NCBI RefSeq assembly: GCF_002094305.1
Contig: NZ_LWTX01000002.1
Coordinates: 124,001 to 188,000 of the forward strand
Direction: 5' to 3'
From: Prescottella equi
GTDB taxonomy: Bacteria > Actinomycetota > Actinomycetes > Mycobacteriales > Mycobacteriaceae
DNA length: 64,000 nt
Program-made: the position numbers and the translations under genes
Shown here: positions 50,016 to 61,092 of the stretch, piece after piece
How the letters are laid out: every line of letters begins with the position of its first letter
Numbering within the stretch: the stretch's first letter is position 1
Notes under the pieces: model-generated
The model's database searches: none
Told to the model about the DNA's origin: nothing
Seen by the model: only the letters and a program-made list of their open reading frames with translations

Positions 50016-51304
50016 CCGTGCGCCGCCCGTCGCTGTCGCTGCGCGCCCGTGTCGCCGTGGTCTCCGCACTCGCCGCGGCGATCGTGATCGCCGCGATCGG
50101 TGTGGCGTTCGCGGTGTTCCTCCGGGTCAACGGCTCCGAGCAGCTCGACCGCACCCTCGATTCGGTATCGCTGAGCGTCGCCCCCGCCACTTCCGCGCCG
50201 AACGACTTCCCGGCAGGTCCTCCCGAGATCGCCGCACTCGACGGCTATTCGACCCCCGCGGTGTCCGAACCGGTCCGCACGACCACGATCGACGGTGCCG
50301 CGGTGCGCGCGAAGGACGTCACCATCGCCGGCACTCTCGGCGAGGTGATTGCCGTGTCCGTACCGGAGGACGCCCTCAGCCGGGCCATCCGGGAACAGCA
50401 GTGGCAGGTCGCGGGGGTGGCCGTTGCCGCGATCGCGGTGGCCGCCGGCCTCGGATGGCTCCTCGCCGGCCGTGCCGTGCGCCCGCTGCAGCGACTCGCG
50501 GCAGCCACCCACACCGTGGGGGACGAACTACCCGCGTCGCTCCCGGACATCCGCGGGGCGCGCGAGGCGGAGGAACTCGGTGAAGCGATCCGGCACATGC
50601 TCGATCGAATCGGAAAGGCCCAGAGTCGAACTCAGGACGCACTGGGAGCGGCGCGCGATTTCGCGGCCGTCTCCGCCCACGAACTGCGCACACCGCTCAC
50701 GTCGATGCGCACCGATCTCGAGGTGCTCGCGACGATGCCGCTCACCGAGACCCAACGCGCCGAGATCCTGCGCGAACTGCGCTCCACCGAACGGCAGATC
50801 GAGTCGACACTCACCGATCTCGAAAGCCTCGCGGTGGGTGAACTCTCCGATCCCGCCGATCACGAGGACGTCGATCTGGTGGAACTGGCGGACCGCTGTG
50901 TCCAGGAATCGTCTCGGCGCCTGCCCGACGTGGACGTCCGGCTGACGGCACCGGCATCGTCGTCCCCGATGCGCGGCCTCCCGTCCGGACTGCGATCCGT
51001 CCTCGACAACGCCGTCACGAACGCCGTCCGGCACGGCCGCGCCGATCGCATCGAGATCACCGTCGCCGCGACTGCCCACGCGATCACGATCACCGTCGAC
51101 GACAACGGCGTCGGCGTCCGGGAAGACGAGCGGACGGCGGTGTTCGAGCGCTTCGCGCGCGGAGCGTCCGCCCACCCCGTCGGGTCCGGGCTCGGGCTCG
51201 CACTCGTCGCCCAACTAGCGGCACTGCACGGCGGCACCGCCGAACTGACCGACAGTCCGCTCGGCGGTGCCCGGCTGCGGCTCGACCTGCCCGCGCCGGT
51301 CTGA
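50012..51304 (+). CDS. prrB: PrrB-like sensor histidine kinase
   Basis: 430 residues, GTG start overlapping prrA. Two membrane helices (about 12-38 and 132-153) enclose a short extracytoplasmic sensor of about 90 residues. A HAMP domain follows, then DHp with the phospho-His223 in [20 protein letters not shown], and the ATPase with N box [12 protein letters not shown]1 DDNGVGV and G2 GSGLGLALV. The catalytic half closely resembles PrrB of M. tuberculosis (Rv0902c). The signal is unknown. Confidence 0.92.
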   Translation: MTVRRPSLSLRARVAVVSALAAAIVIAAIGVAFAVFLRVNGSEQLDRTLDSVSLSVAPATSAPNDFPAGPPEIAALDGYSTPAVSEPVRTTTIDGAAVRAKDVTIAGTLGEVIAVSVPEDALSRAIREQQWQVAGVAVAAIAVAAGLGWLLAGRAVRPLQRLAAATHTVGDELPASLPDIRGAREAEELGEAIRHMLDRIGKAQSRTQDALGAARDFAAVSAHELRTPLTSMRTDLEVLATMPLTETQRAEILRELRSTERQIESTLTDLESLAVGELSDPADHEDVDLVELADRCVQESSRRLPDVDVRLTAPASSSPMRGLPSGLRSVLDNAVTNAVRHGRADRIEITVAATAHAITITVDDNGVGVREDERTAVFERFARGASAHPVGSGLGLALVAQLAALHGGTAELTDSPLGGARLRLDLPAPV

Positions 51305-51310
51305 CCGCGG

Positions 51311-52345
51311 TTATCCCGCCAGTTCGGCGGTGATCTCGGTGAACAGCGCCTCGATCGCCTCGGCGTCGATGTCGTCGATCGACGGCGGATTCCACGACGG
51401 GTTGCGGTCCTTGTCGACCAGCACGGCCCGCACGCCCTCGATGAAGTCGGCGTTGCGGGTCACCTCGGCGCCGAGCACCAGCTCGAGGTCGAGGCACTGC
51501 TCGAGGGTCAGGTCCGCACCCCGGCGCACCAGCTCCGCGGTGATCCACAGGCTGCTGGGGGCCAGCGTGGTGAGAGCCTCACGGGTCTGCTTGGTCCACT
51601 CGTCGTCGCCGGTCAGCCGCGCCACCATGTCGGTGATGTCGCCCGACCCGAAGACCCGGTCGATCTCGCCCAGCTGATCCTTCAGCTCCGACGCCGGCGC
51701 CTCGGTGGTGTGCCGCGCCAGCACCGCGTCCAGGTCCGTGCCGCTCATCGCGCGGATGTCGTCGGCGAGTGCGCCGAGCTTGTCGCTCGGCACGAAGTGC
51801 GTGGCCAGGCCCGCGAACACGGCGTCGGCCGCCGACGCGCGCGCCCCGGTCAGGCCCAGGTACATCCCCGTCGCGCCGGTCAGCCGCGGCAGGAAGTAGC
51901 TGGCACCGATGTCGGGGAAGAAGCCGATGGCCGTCTCGGGCATCGCGAGGCCGGCCTTCTCCGTGACCACCCGCACCGACCCGTGCACCGAGATGCCGAG
52001 ACCGCCGCCCATCGCGTGGCCGTCGATGAGCGCGACGTACGGCTTGGGGTAGTTCGCGATGAGCGCGTTGAGCTTGTACTCGGCAGCGAAGAACGCATGG
52101 ACCGCGTTGTGGTCGCGGTCGAGGGCGGACTGGCGGACGGACTTGATGTCGCCGCCCGCGCAGAAGGCGCGTTCCGACGCGCTGGTCACCAGCACCGCCG
52201 TGATCGCGTCGTCGTCGCGCCACTTGGTCAGCGCGGCGTACATGTCGCGAATCATGCTGCCGTCCAAGGCGTTGAGCGCCCTCGGTCGATCGAGCACGAT
52301 CTCCGCGACGTTTCCGTGCACCTGGGTCTGGATGAACGAGGCCAT
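51311..52345 (-). CDS. Enoyl-CoA hydratase/isomerase family, 3-hydroxyisobutyryl-CoA hydrolase type
   Basis: 344 residues, ATG with GGGAG upstream. Crotonase fold with oxyanion-hole blocks SERAFCAGGDIKSV and DGHAMGGGLGISVHG. MPETAIGFFPDIGASYFLPRL and the C-terminal DKDRNPSWNPPSIDDI are marks of 3-hydroxyisobutyryl-CoA hydrolases, which act in valine breakdown; M. tuberculosis EchA9 is of this kind. It converges on prrB with a 6-nt gap. Confidence 0.9.
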   Translation of the reverse strand: MASFIQTQVHGNVAEIVLDRPRALNALDGSMIRDMYAALTKWRDDDAITAVLVTSASERAFCAGGDIKSVRQSALDRDHNAVHAFFAAEYKLNALIANYPKPYVALIDGHAMGGGLGISVHGSVRVVTEKAGLAMPETAIGFFPDIGASYFLPRLTGATGMYLGLTGARASAADAVFAGLATHFVPSDKLGALADDIRAMSGTDLDAVLARHTTEAPASELKDQLGEIDRVFGSGDITDMVARLTGDDEWTKQTREALTTLAPSSLWITAELVRRGADLTLEQCLDLELVLGAEVTRNADFIEGVRAVLVDKDRNPSWNPPSIDDIDAEAIEALFTEITAELAG

Positions 52346-52370
52346 CACATCTCCCTTTCTGTCGAACTGT

Positions 52371-53075
52371 TCACGGCCACAACGCGTCGGAGCGCCAACC
52401 CGACCCCTCCGGGGGACGGAGGCGTCGGTAGCGGACACGCAGGTGCCGTCGGCCCGGGTCTGCGTGCCAGAACTCGACTGTCGCCGGAACCAGACACCAA
52501 GCCTGCCAGGTTGCCGAAACGAACGATCGGTCGGCCTCCATCTCGGATTCCGCGGCCCGGACGGCAGCGTCGTACTCTGCGGCGTCGGCGAGGATCTCGC
52601 TCTGCCGACTCGCCGCGGCCGCCGCCCGCGCCGTGATCGACCGCTCGCGGAAGTCGCGGGCGGTCACGTCGGCGTCGCCCCGCTCGACTCGACCGCAGAC
52701 CCGCACCTGACGGCCCTGTTCGCGCCAGTAGAAGGTCAGTGCCGCGGCGGGATGCGCGCCGAGCTGACGGGCCTTCGGCGACCGCCGGTCGCTCGAGAAC
52801 CACCATCCCCGCTCGGTGACGTCCTTGAGCAACAGCGTCCGGGCGTCCGGATCGCCCGCCGGATCGACCGTCGACAGCGTCGCGACGTGCGGTTCCGCGA
52901 CGCCCGCAGCGACCGCCTCCCTCAGCCACGACACGAACAGCGCGACCGGGTCGGTGGGCAGGTTCGGGTCGCCGGGCATCGGCAGACCGCTCGGCGGCGG
53001 TGACGTCGCCGCGCCCGGAATGGCGCGGATCCAGCTGCGGGTGTCGGGGAAGTCGGCGGGAGACGGAACGGCCAC
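52371..53075 (-). CDS. Pyridoxamine 5'-phosphate oxidase-family FMN protein
   Basis: 234 residues. The PNPOx layout is clear: ARTLLLKDVTERGWWFSSD as the FMN-binding block, PKARQLGAHPAAALTFYWREQGRQVRVCGRVER, and a C-terminal PATVEFWHADPGRRHLRVRYRR like the PdxH dimerisation domain. It may make pyridoxal phosphate or be one of the F420/FMN relatives; the C-terminal domain favours a PdxH-like role. Confidence 0.85.
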   Translation of the reverse strand: MAVPSPADFPDTRSWIRAIPGAATSPPPSGLPMPGDPNLPTDPVALFVSWLREAVAAGVAEPHVATLSTVDPAGDPDARTLLLKDVTERGWWFSSDRRSPKARQLGAHPAAALTFYWREQGRQVRVCGRVERGDADVTARDFRERSITARAAAAASRQSEILADAAEYDAAVRAAESEMEADRSFVSATWQAWCLVPATVEFWHADPGRRHLRVRYRRLRPPEGSGWRSDALWP

Positions 53076-53084
53076 CGACCGACC

Positions 53085-53495
53085 CTATCGAGCGGAGTCG
53101 CCCTTCGCCGGGCCCGAGAGCATCCAGCGATGCCCGAAGGGGTCGATCAGCGTCGCGTTGCGCCGACCGTAGTTCTCGGAGATCCAGCGCTCGACGGTGC
53201 CGCCCGCGTCGTGGGCACGTTCGAGCACCGCATCGGTGTCGTCGACCGGGAGCATCAGACTCACCGAGGTGGCACCCGACTCGGGGGCCGTCAGCCCCAT
53301 CTCCGGGAACTCCTCCGCGAGGTAGATCAACCCGGTAGGCAGGCGCAGCTCGGCATGTCCGATCCGCCCGTCGTCCATCACGATCGGCTCGCCCACGACC
53401 TCAGCCCCGAAAGCCTTCCGATACCACTCGAGCGCCTCCCGCGCCCCGCGTACCGTCAGGTAGGGCAGGGCACCGGCGGGCGGGAATGCGGTCAC
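53085..53495 (-). CDS. VOC-family (glyoxalase/bleomycin resistance-like) protein
   Basis: 136 residues from a GTG at 53495 that overlaps the stop of the upstream gene (GTGA). The vicinal oxygen chelate fold appears as LPYLTVRGAREALEWYRKAFGAEVV, GRIGHAELRLPTGLIYLAEE and NATLIDPFGHRWMLSG, close to PhnB-type members. Acidic/His metal ligands are present (HAEL, DPFGHRW). Substrate unknown. Confidence 0.88.
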   Translation of the reverse strand: MTAFPPAGALPYLTVRGAREALEWYRKAFGAEVVGEPIVMDDGRIGHAELRLPTGLIYLAEEFPEMGLTAPESGATSVSLMLPVDDTDAVLERAHDAGGTVERWISENYGRRNATLIDPFGHRWMLSGPAKGDSAR

Positions 53496-53986
53496 GGCGC
53501 CACCCCGGACACCCCCGGCTGCGGCGACCCGATGAGGGCCCAGCGGTTGGAGGTGAGACGGAAACTGGGCACGTCGACCAGCGAGTACACCGATTCGTAG
53601 GTGCGCTCGTACGTCGTGGCGGCGATCTTCCACCGTCCCGCCGAGTCCCTGGTGTAGCGGTCCTGATAGAAGGCGGCGCCGTGCATCACCATCTGATCGC
53701 CCGGCACCACGACGGTGTCGGACAGGTACCAGATTCCCGTCGCGGTGTCGCCGTGGACGTCGATCTCGGGATGCCCGCAGTGGTGTTCGGTGATCACGTG
53801 CGGGCCGAGCGTGTCCTGCAGGAAGGAGACGAACGCGTCGCGCGAGTCGAACCGCAGATGCTCCGCGTACGTGGCGGTGACGTCCGGCATGAGTGTCTCC
53901 GCGAAGTCCGCCCACGACTTGGTGTCGAGAGCGCGCACGTACCGGTACTTGAGCCGACTGATCTCGGCTATCGCCTCCAGATCCAC
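53492..53986 (-). CDS. SnoaL/NTF2-like domain protein
   Basis: 164 residues. The cone-shaped NTF2-like fold of SnoaL_4 type is suggested by AIAEISRLKYRYVRALDTKSWADFAETLMPDV, HHCGHPEIDVHGDTATGIWYLSD and RYTRDSAGRWKIAATTYER. Many are isomerases or dehydratases; the reaction here is unknown. It is coupled to the VOC gene, so both may act on one compound. Confidence 0.85.
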   Translation of the reverse strand: MDLEAIAEISRLKYRYVRALDTKSWADFAETLMPDVTATYAEHLRFDSRDAFVSFLQDTLGPHVITEHHCGHPEIDVHGDTATGIWYLSDTVVVPGDQMVMHGAAFYQDRYTRDSAGRWKIAATTYERTYESVYSLVDVPSFRLTSNRWALIGSPQPGVSGVAP

Positions 53987-54097
53987 GATGCCCGCCCTCC
54001 ACCCGCGCGTACGGTGACAACTGCAGGCTATCCGCCCGCGCGCCCGAATGAGGTGTGTAGTGCGATTATCGTTGCCCGGCAGCGATTCCGCCCCGCC

Positions 54098-55887
<1,790 letters not shown>

Positions 55888-55888
<1 letters not shown>

Positions 55889-56823
55889 CAGAGGCTGCCT
55901 TCCGGCTCGGAGTCGATCACGCGTGCGCCGGGCACCGGCCCGCTCGCGACACGTACGGTGCGGCACACTCCCGCACCCGAGAGTTCCGCCCCCACCGCGA
56001 CCGCTGCGTCGGCGTCCGCACACAGGAACGCGCAAGTGGGACCGGAGCCGGACACGATGCCCGCGAGCGCACCGGCCGTCACGCCGGCGCGCAGCGTGCG
56101 CCGCAGGTCGGGGGCCAGCGACAGCGCCGCCGCCTGCAGGTCGTTGCCGAGCAGCGGAGCCAGCGCCTCCGCGTCACCGGACGCGAGCGCGTGCATGAGA
56201 TCGTCGACGTCGCCGACCCGCGGCGGGTCACCCTCCACGCGCAGTCGATCGAGTTCACGGAACACCGTCGGCGTCGACAGTCCGCCCTTGGCGAGGGCGA
56301 GCACCCAGTGGAACGAATCGCGGGAGAGCACCGGCAGCAGCTTCTCGCCGCGCCCGGTGCCGACGGCGGTGCCGCCGTGCAAGGAGAACGGGACGTCACT
56401 GCCGAGGCGGGCGGCGAAGACGGAAAGGGCGTCCCGATCGAGCCCGAGCCGCCACAGTTCGTTGAGCGCGACCAGCGCGGCCGCCGCGTCGGCGCTGCCG
56501 CCGGCCATGCCGCCCGCCACCGGGATGCCCTTGACGATCGAGATCTCCACGTCGGGCGCGATCCCCGCCTCGGCGGCCAGCATCTCGGCGGCCTTCCAGA
56601 CGAGGTTGGTGTGGTCGGTGGGCACCGACTCGGCGCCCTCACCGCGCACACGGACCGACAGCGCGTCCGACGCGATCACGGACACGTCGTCCGCGAGGGA
56701 CAGCGCCTGGAAGACGGTGCGCAGCTCGTGGTAGCCGTCCTCCCTCAGGTCACCTACCGACAGGTGCAGGTTGACCTTGGACGGCGCCCGGACGGTGACG
56801 GGGCGAGGAACGACGGAAAGCAC
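55888..56823 (-). CDS. ispE: IspE, 4-diphosphocytidyl-2-C-methyl-D-erythritol kinase
   Basis: 311 residues from the GTG at 56823. TATTGT, a TANNNT -10, ends 8 nt before this GTG, so the transcript is probably leaderless; a TTG four codons earlier would lie in the promoter. GHMP kinase of the MEP isoprenoid pathway: [33 protein letters not shown] (ATP loop) and [17 protein letters not shown]. It is Rv1011 by family and neighbourhood. Confidence 0.95.
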
Positions 56824-56885
56824 AGGTTCCAACAATAGGCGGTGCGCCCGAGGTGACGAAAACGCACCTCAGGCGGCACTTCCGG

Positions 56886-57629
56886 CTAGCGGACGGACCG
56901 CACGCCCACACCGAGGCCCACGGCCGCCACGGTGGCGGCTGCGATCACGCCCGACAGCACCGGCCCGGACGCGAGATCGCCCGCGAACAGCGCGCGCTCG
57001 GCGTCGACGACGTACCCGAGCGGATTGATCGCGACCAGAGCGCGCATCCAGCTCGGGGCGTCGTCGAGGGGGAGCATCGTGCCCGACAGGATGAGCATCG
57101 GGAACATCAGCGTCTGCTGCACCACCCAGAACATCCAGTCCTGATCCCGCACGGCGAGCGCCAGCGCGTACGACAGTGCGCCCAGGCCCACCCCGAACAC
57201 GCCGAGCACCGCGATGCCCACGACCGCGCCGAGTGGATCGACGTCGAGACCCAGTGGCAACGCCACCAGAATGATCAGGACCGCCTGCGCGGCAAGCGGA
57301 ACCATTTCCTTCGCCGCCCGGCCGATCAGCAGCGCCGAGCGGTGCAGAGGCGTCACCAGCATCCGTTCGTGCGAGCCCTGCTGCATCTCCATCAGCAGGT
57401 TCGAGCCCGTCATCGAGGTCCCGAAGATCGCGATCATCACCAGCACACCGGGGATGAACCAGTTCCACACGCCCTCGCCCATGCCCGGGACGTTCTTCAG
57501 GAGTGGGCCGAACAGCGCCAGCAGGATCAACGGCTGAGCGAGGCTGAACACCACGCTCACGGGGTCGCGCAGTGTGGGTCGCAGTTCGCGGGCCATCACG
57601 ATGCCACTGTCGCGGACGATTCCGGTCAT
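56886..57629 (-). CDS. ABC-2 type permease, drug exporter
   Basis: 247 residues with six hydrophobic segments. MARELRPTLRDPVSVVFSLAQPLILLALFGPLL and GTSMTGSNLLMEMQQGSHERMLVTPLHRSALLIGRAAKEM are typical of DrrB-like daunorubicin-resistance permeases. It pairs with the ATPase 49 nt upstream. The cargo could be a drug or a lipid; none is readable. Confidence 0.9.
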   Translation of the reverse strand: MTGIVRDSGIVMARELRPTLRDPVSVVFSLAQPLILLALFGPLLKNVPGMGEGVWNWFIPGVLVMIAIFGTSMTGSNLLMEMQQGSHERMLVTPLHRSALLIGRAAKEMVPLAAQAVLIILVALPLGLDVDPLGAVVGIAVLGVFGVGLGALSYALALAVRDQDWMFWVVQQTLMFPMLILSGTMLPLDDAPSWMRALVAINPLGYVVDAERALFAGDLASGPVLSGVIAAATVAAVGLGVGVRSVR

Positions 57630-57678
57630 GAGAGGTCTCCTGGAGTGTGGAAGGCGAGAGGTGTGGAAGGGAAGACGT

Positions 57679-58647
57679 TCATGCGGCGGCCGTTTCTCGC
57701 AGGCTGCGTCCGGTCAGGCCCAGGAAGACGTCGTCGAGGGTCGGCCGCGTGATGTCGGCGGTCGTGACACGCAGGCCGGAAAGTTCGCTTCTCCGGAGCA
57801 GCTCCGGCAGCGTCGCGTCGCCCTCGCTCGTACGAATCCGCACCGATGTCCCGACCACCGTGACGTCGCGGACCGTGACGAGCTCCCCGGCCAGCCGGGC
57901 CGCCTCGGCGGCCGCGACGGCGTCGTCGAAGCCCACCGTCAACAGATCGCCCGCGAGATCCGCCTTGAGTGCGGACGCGGTGTCGTCGGCGATCACCGTG
58001 CCGCGATCGATGACGATCACGCGTTCGGCCATCGCGTCGGCCTCTTCGAGGTAGTGCGTCGTGAGCACGATCGTGGTGCCCATCGACTCCCGCAGGCGCA
58101 GGATGTGATCCCACAGGTTGGCCCGGCTCTGCGGGTCCATTCCGGTGGTCGGCTCGTCGAGGAACAGCAGCGGCGGCCGGTGCACCAGACCGAGCGCGAT
58201 GTCGAGACGTCGGCGCTGTCCACCGGAGAGCGTGCTGACCTTGCGGGTGGCGAGGTCGTCGAGGTCGAGGGCCGCGAGCAGTTCGTTCGCGCGGGCGTCC
58301 GACGCCTGCCTCGTCATCCCGTAACAGCGTCCCTGCGTCACCAGCTCGTCCCGGACGCGCTGATTGTGCCCGGCCCCGCTCCCCTGGCCGACGTAGCCGA
58401 TCCGGCGCCGCACCTCGTCGCGATCCGCGGTGACGTCGAAGCCGGCGACCTCGGCGCGACCCGCGGTGGGCTCCAGCAGTGTCGTCAGCATGCGCAGAGT
58501 TGTCGACTTGCCCGCACCGTTGGGTCCGAGCAGCGCCACCAGCTCGCCCTCGGCGACGTCGAGATCGACGTCCACGACCGCCTGCACCGTGTTCTTGCCC
58601 TGCGTGAATCGTTTGGTCAGACCCACCGTCCGGATCATCGCGTGCAT
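57679..58647 (-). CDS. ABC exporter ATP-binding protein (DrrA type)
   Basis: 322 residues from an ATG at 58647 with GGAGG 8 nt upstream; a second ATG three codons on is possible. Walker A GPNGAGKST, signature LSGGQRRRLDIALGL, Walker B LLFLDEPTTGMD and the H-loop TTHYLEEAD. A DrrA-like C-terminal domain follows (about 220-322; RPTLDDVFLGLTGRSL). It drives the ABC-2 permease. It is divergent from a WYL regulator with inverted repeats between. Confidence 0.94.
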   Translation of the reverse strand: MHAMIRTVGLTKRFTQGKNTVQAVVDVDLDVAEGELVALLGPNGAGKSTTLRMLTTLLEPTAGRAEVAGFDVTADRDEVRRRIGYVGQGSGAGHNQRVRDELVTQGRCYGMTRQASDARANELLAALDLDDLATRKVSTLSGGQRRRLDIALGLVHRPPLLFLDEPTTGMDPQSRANLWDHILRLRESMGTTIVLTTHYLEEADAMAERVIVIDRGTVIADDTASALKADLAGDLLTVGFDDAVAAAEAARLAGELVTVRDVTVVGTSVRIRTSEGDATLPELLRRSELSGLRVTTADITRPTLDDVFLGLTGRSLRETAAA

Positions 58648-58661
58648 CGCTTCCGCCTCCC

Positions 58662-58728
58662 GCTTTCGTGATTCGTTTCGTCCGACCACGAAAGCTAGGA
58701 GCAATTGCGGACACCTGGCGTCCGCAAT
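58662..58728. promoter_or_regulatory. Two inverted repeats in the ABC exporter / WYL regulator divergon
   Basis: IR1: GCTTTCGTG (58662-58670) and CACGAAAGC (58687-58695), 9 bp, 16-bp spacer. IR2: ATTGCGGAC (58704-58712) and GTCCGCAAT (58720-58728), 9 bp, 7-bp spacer. Both are perfect. IR2 is nearest the regulator start and is the best operator candidate. Confidence 0.65.
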
Positions 58729-58747
58729 CTCCGGGATACTTCGACGC

Positions 58748-59716
58748 ATGCGGGAAACCTCGGCACGGCTGCTCCGGCTGCTCTCCCTGCTCCAGACCCG
58801 ACGGGACTGGTCGGGCGTGGAACTGGCCGAGCGCCTGGACATCACCCCACGGACGGTGCGACGCGACGTCGACAAACTGCGCGGCCTCGGCTACCCCGTC
58901 GACGCGACCGTCGGCGTGGGGGGCGGGTACCGGCTCGGCGCGGGCGCGGAGATGCCGCCGCTGCTGCTCGACGACGACGAGGTGCTCGCCGTCGCGCTCG
59001 GGCTGCAGTCCGGCGCGACAGGCTCGGTCGTGGGCATCGGCGAGTCGTCGGTACGCGCACTCACCAAGTTGCGGCAGGTGATGCCGTCACGGCTGCGACA
59101 CCGACTCGAGGCACTGCAGGTGGACGTCGTGCAGCGCGAACCCGCGCCCAGCGCGGTGGACGCCGCGGTGCTGTCCGCGATCGCATCGGTGTGCCACGGC
59201 CACGAGCGTCTCCGCTTCGACTACCGGACGCACGACGGCGGCGAGAGCCGCCGAGAGGTGGAGCCGTATCGCCTGGTCCGCTCCGGATCGCGGTGGTATT
59301 TGATGGCGTGGGACCTGTCGAGGGAGGACTGGCGGTCGTTCCGCGTCGACCGCATGGATCCGAAGATTCCCACCGGACCGCGCTTCACCCCTCGCGCACT
59401 CCCGCCCGGCGGGGCCGCGGAGTTCGTCGCGCGCGGCATCGGCCGAGCGGTGACGCGTGTGCGCGCCCGAGTGCTGCTGCACGCTCCGATCGGGGACATC
59501 GCGCCGATGGTGGACGCCGCGTGGGGCACGCTCGAAGACGCGCCGGACGGTCGGTGCGTGATTGCCCTGGCGGGCGAATCGCCGTCGTCGATCGCCCGCT
59601 GGCTGAGCGCGTTCGACGTCGACTTCACGGTGCTCGATCCCCCGGAACTACGTGACGAGTGCCGACGCCGCGCGGCGCACCACGCGCTGGTCGCCGAGCG
59701 TTACCGCGGCGCCTGA
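58748..59716 (+). CDS. YafY-type HTH/WYL-domain transcriptional regulator
   Basis: 322 residues. N-terminal HTH_11 (RLLRLLSLLQTRRDWSGVELAERLDITPRTVRRDVDKLRGLGYPV), then a WYL domain (RREVEPYRLVRSGSRWYLMAWDLSREDWRSFRVDRM), and a C-terminal WCX region. WYL domains sense ligands or nucleic acids. It faces the ABC exporter across 100 bp and likely controls it. Confidence 0.92.
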   Translation: MRETSARLLRLLSLLQTRRDWSGVELAERLDITPRTVRRDVDKLRGLGYPVDATVGVGGGYRLGAGAEMPPLLLDDDEVLAVALGLQSGATGSVVGIGESSVRALTKLRQVMPSRLRHRLEALQVDVVQREPAPSAVDAAVLSAIASVCHGHERLRFDYRTHDGGESRREVEPYRLVRSGSRWYLMAWDLSREDWRSFRVDRMDPKIPTGPRFTPRALPPGGAAEFVARGIGRAVTRVRARVLLHAPIGDIAPMVDAAWGTLEDAPDGRCVIALAGESPSSIARWLSAFDVDFTVLDPPELRDECRRRAAHHALVAERYRGA

Positions 59717-60180
59717 CCGGGCACGTCCATCCAACCGCCGCCGACATCGTTACGGATCCAGTCGACCTCGATCCGGCGATCCGCGATGGCCCACCGGCCG
59801 TCGCGGCGCTCGAACCGGTCGAGGTAGCGCAACCATACGACCAGGAAGTTGCGGGTGGCGTGACCCGTGTCGGCCGCACTGGTGTGCTGCGCCATCGCGT
59901 AGGTTTCGGCGTCGGCGGTGTCACCGTCCAGCTCGATCAGCTGATTCCCCGCGAAATGGAACGTGCGATCGAACAGGCCGAACCCGCCAGGGTCCGCGAG
60001 GAACTGCATGAAGTCGTCCAGCCCGCCCTGGTAGAACGGCGCGTAGTCGTTGTGCGCATCCTCGAAGAAGCAGCCACGCACCAGGTTCCAGTCGCGGCGA
60101 TCGACGCCCCGGAAGTAGCGGAGCAGCACGTCGCCGATCTCGGCACGGTCCGCGAGTGCGCGCAGTTCGTAGGCAGCCAC
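59701..60180 (-). CDS. SnoaL/NTF2-like domain protein
   Basis: 159 residues from a GTG at 60180 with AAGGGA upstream; a GTG six codons earlier lacks a ribosome binding site. The blocks ALADRAEIGDVLLRYFRGVDRRDW, FEDAHNDYAPFYQGG and NFLVVWLRYLDRFERRDGRWAIADRRIEVDWI match the SnoaL-like (scytalone dehydratase-type) fold. The reaction is unknown. Its 3' end overlaps the convergent WYL gene by 16 bp. Confidence 0.83.
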   Translation of the reverse strand: MAAYELRALADRAEIGDVLLRYFRGVDRRDWNLVRGCFFEDAHNDYAPFYQGGLDDFMQFLADPGGFGLFDRTFHFAGNQLIELDGDTADAETYAMAQHTSAADTGHATRNFLVVWLRYLDRFERRDGRWAIADRRIEVDWIRNDVGGGWMDVPGQAPR

Positions 60181-60268
60181 CGTCGTCCCTTCGGTCACCT
60201 GAGCGGTTGCCGAACCCTACTTCCGAACCGGCGACCGGTGCCACGAATCCGGCCGTGAAACGCCGAAA

Positions 60269-60298
60269 CGGGGCCCCATCCTCGCGGATGGGGCCCCG
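60269..60298 (-). terminator. Intrinsic terminator after the cold-shock gene
   Basis: A 13-bp perfect stem CGGGGCCCCATCC/GGATGGGGCCCCG with a 4-nt TCGC-type loop, 34 nt after the stop, is followed on the minus strand by TTTCGG. Confidence 0.75.
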
Positions 60299-60332
60299 TG
60301 CACGTCAGATCCCGGTCAGACCGGGAGCGGAA

Positions 60333-60536
60333 TCAGACCGCGGTGACGTCGGTGGCCTGCGGGCCCTTGTTGCCCTGACCGATCTCGAAGCGAACGCGCT
60401 GGTTCTCCTCGAGGGTGCGGAAGCCGTTGGTCTGGATGGCCGAGTAGTGGACGAAGACGTCGGCGCTGCCGTCGTCGGGCGCGATGAAGCCGAAGCCCTT
60501 TTCAGCGTTGAACCACTTCACGGTGCCTTCTGCCAT
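60333..60536 (-). CDS. Cold-shock protein, CspA family
   Basis: 67 residues, full family length. RNA-binding motifs RNP1 [10 protein letters not shown] and RNP2 VFVHYSAI are intact. It is a single-stranded nucleic-acid chaperone. The long upstream region fits the extended leader typical of csp genes. GAGAGA precedes the ATG. Confidence 0.97.
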   Translation of the reverse strand: MAEGTVKWFNAEKGFGFIAPDDGSADVFVHYSAIQTNGFRTLEENQRVRFEIGQGNKGPQATDVTAV

Positions 60537-60796
60537 GTTTCTTTCTCTCTCTTACGAAGTGCAAACTCGGGAAACTCCAGGTCAGGGGTTCCCGGGCCGG
60601 TGTCACACGGCGGCTTCGTCGATCCTCGGAGAGAGAACCCGTCCGCCCGCAACTTCAGGATTTGCGAGCGTGGACTAACACAAACACAAAAACTACGACC
60701 GAGGACCAGTCAACCACACGCAGCCCGGATGCGCCCGGGGACCCTCGTCACACTTCGTCGCAGTGACGCAGATCTCTTCGAATCCCTTGCAAGTGG
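60537..60796. other. Intergenic region between csp and the copper operon
   Basis: About 260 bp without a gene. On the minus strand it should hold the csp promoter and leader; TTGACT (60708-60713, minus) is a -35 candidate but no good -10 follows at 17 bp. The right end holds the copZ promoter. I see no RNA gene. Confidence 0.4.
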
Positions 60797-60816
60797 ATAC
60801 CCCCCAGGGGTACCTT
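60787..60816 (+). promoter_or_regulatory. Copper operon promoter with CsoR-type operator
   Basis: TTGCAA (60787-60792) and TACCTT (60811-60816) are spaced by 18 bp. Between them lies the near-palindrome ATACCCCCCAGGGGTACC (60797-60814), the G-run dyad of CsoR operators. Apo-CsoR bound here would block RNA polymerase; Cu(I) would release it. Confidence 0.75.
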
Positions 60817-60874
60817 CGAGATGTCAGAACGAAGTACCCACACCGGGTAGTGGTACCTAAGCAAGGAGTCCGAC

Positions 60875-61084
60875 ATGAGCACCGCCGAATACACCGTCAC
60901 CGGAATGACCTGCGGACACTGCGTCTCCTCGGTCAAGGAAGAGGTCGGCGCGATCGGCGGCGTCTCCGACGTCGCGGTCGATCTGAAGTCCGGCCGCCTC
61001 ACCGTCACATCCGCGGCACCCCTCCCCGTCGACGCGGTCACCGCCGCGGTCGAGGAGGCGGGCTACACCGCCCAGCCGATCTGA
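60875..61084 (+). CDS. copZ: CopZ-like copper chaperone (HMA domain)
   Basis: 69 residues, ATG with AAGGAG upstream. A single HMA fold with GMTCGHC (Cys13, Cys16) that binds Cu(I), and AVEEAGYTAQPI at the end. It carries copper to the CopA ATPase encoded two genes downstream. First gene after the CsoR-type operator. Confidence 0.95.
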   Translation: MSTAEYTVTGMTCGHCVSSVKEEVGAIGGVSDVAVDLKSGRLTVTSAAPLPVDAVTAAVEEAGYTAQPI

Positions 61085-61092
61085 GGAATCCG

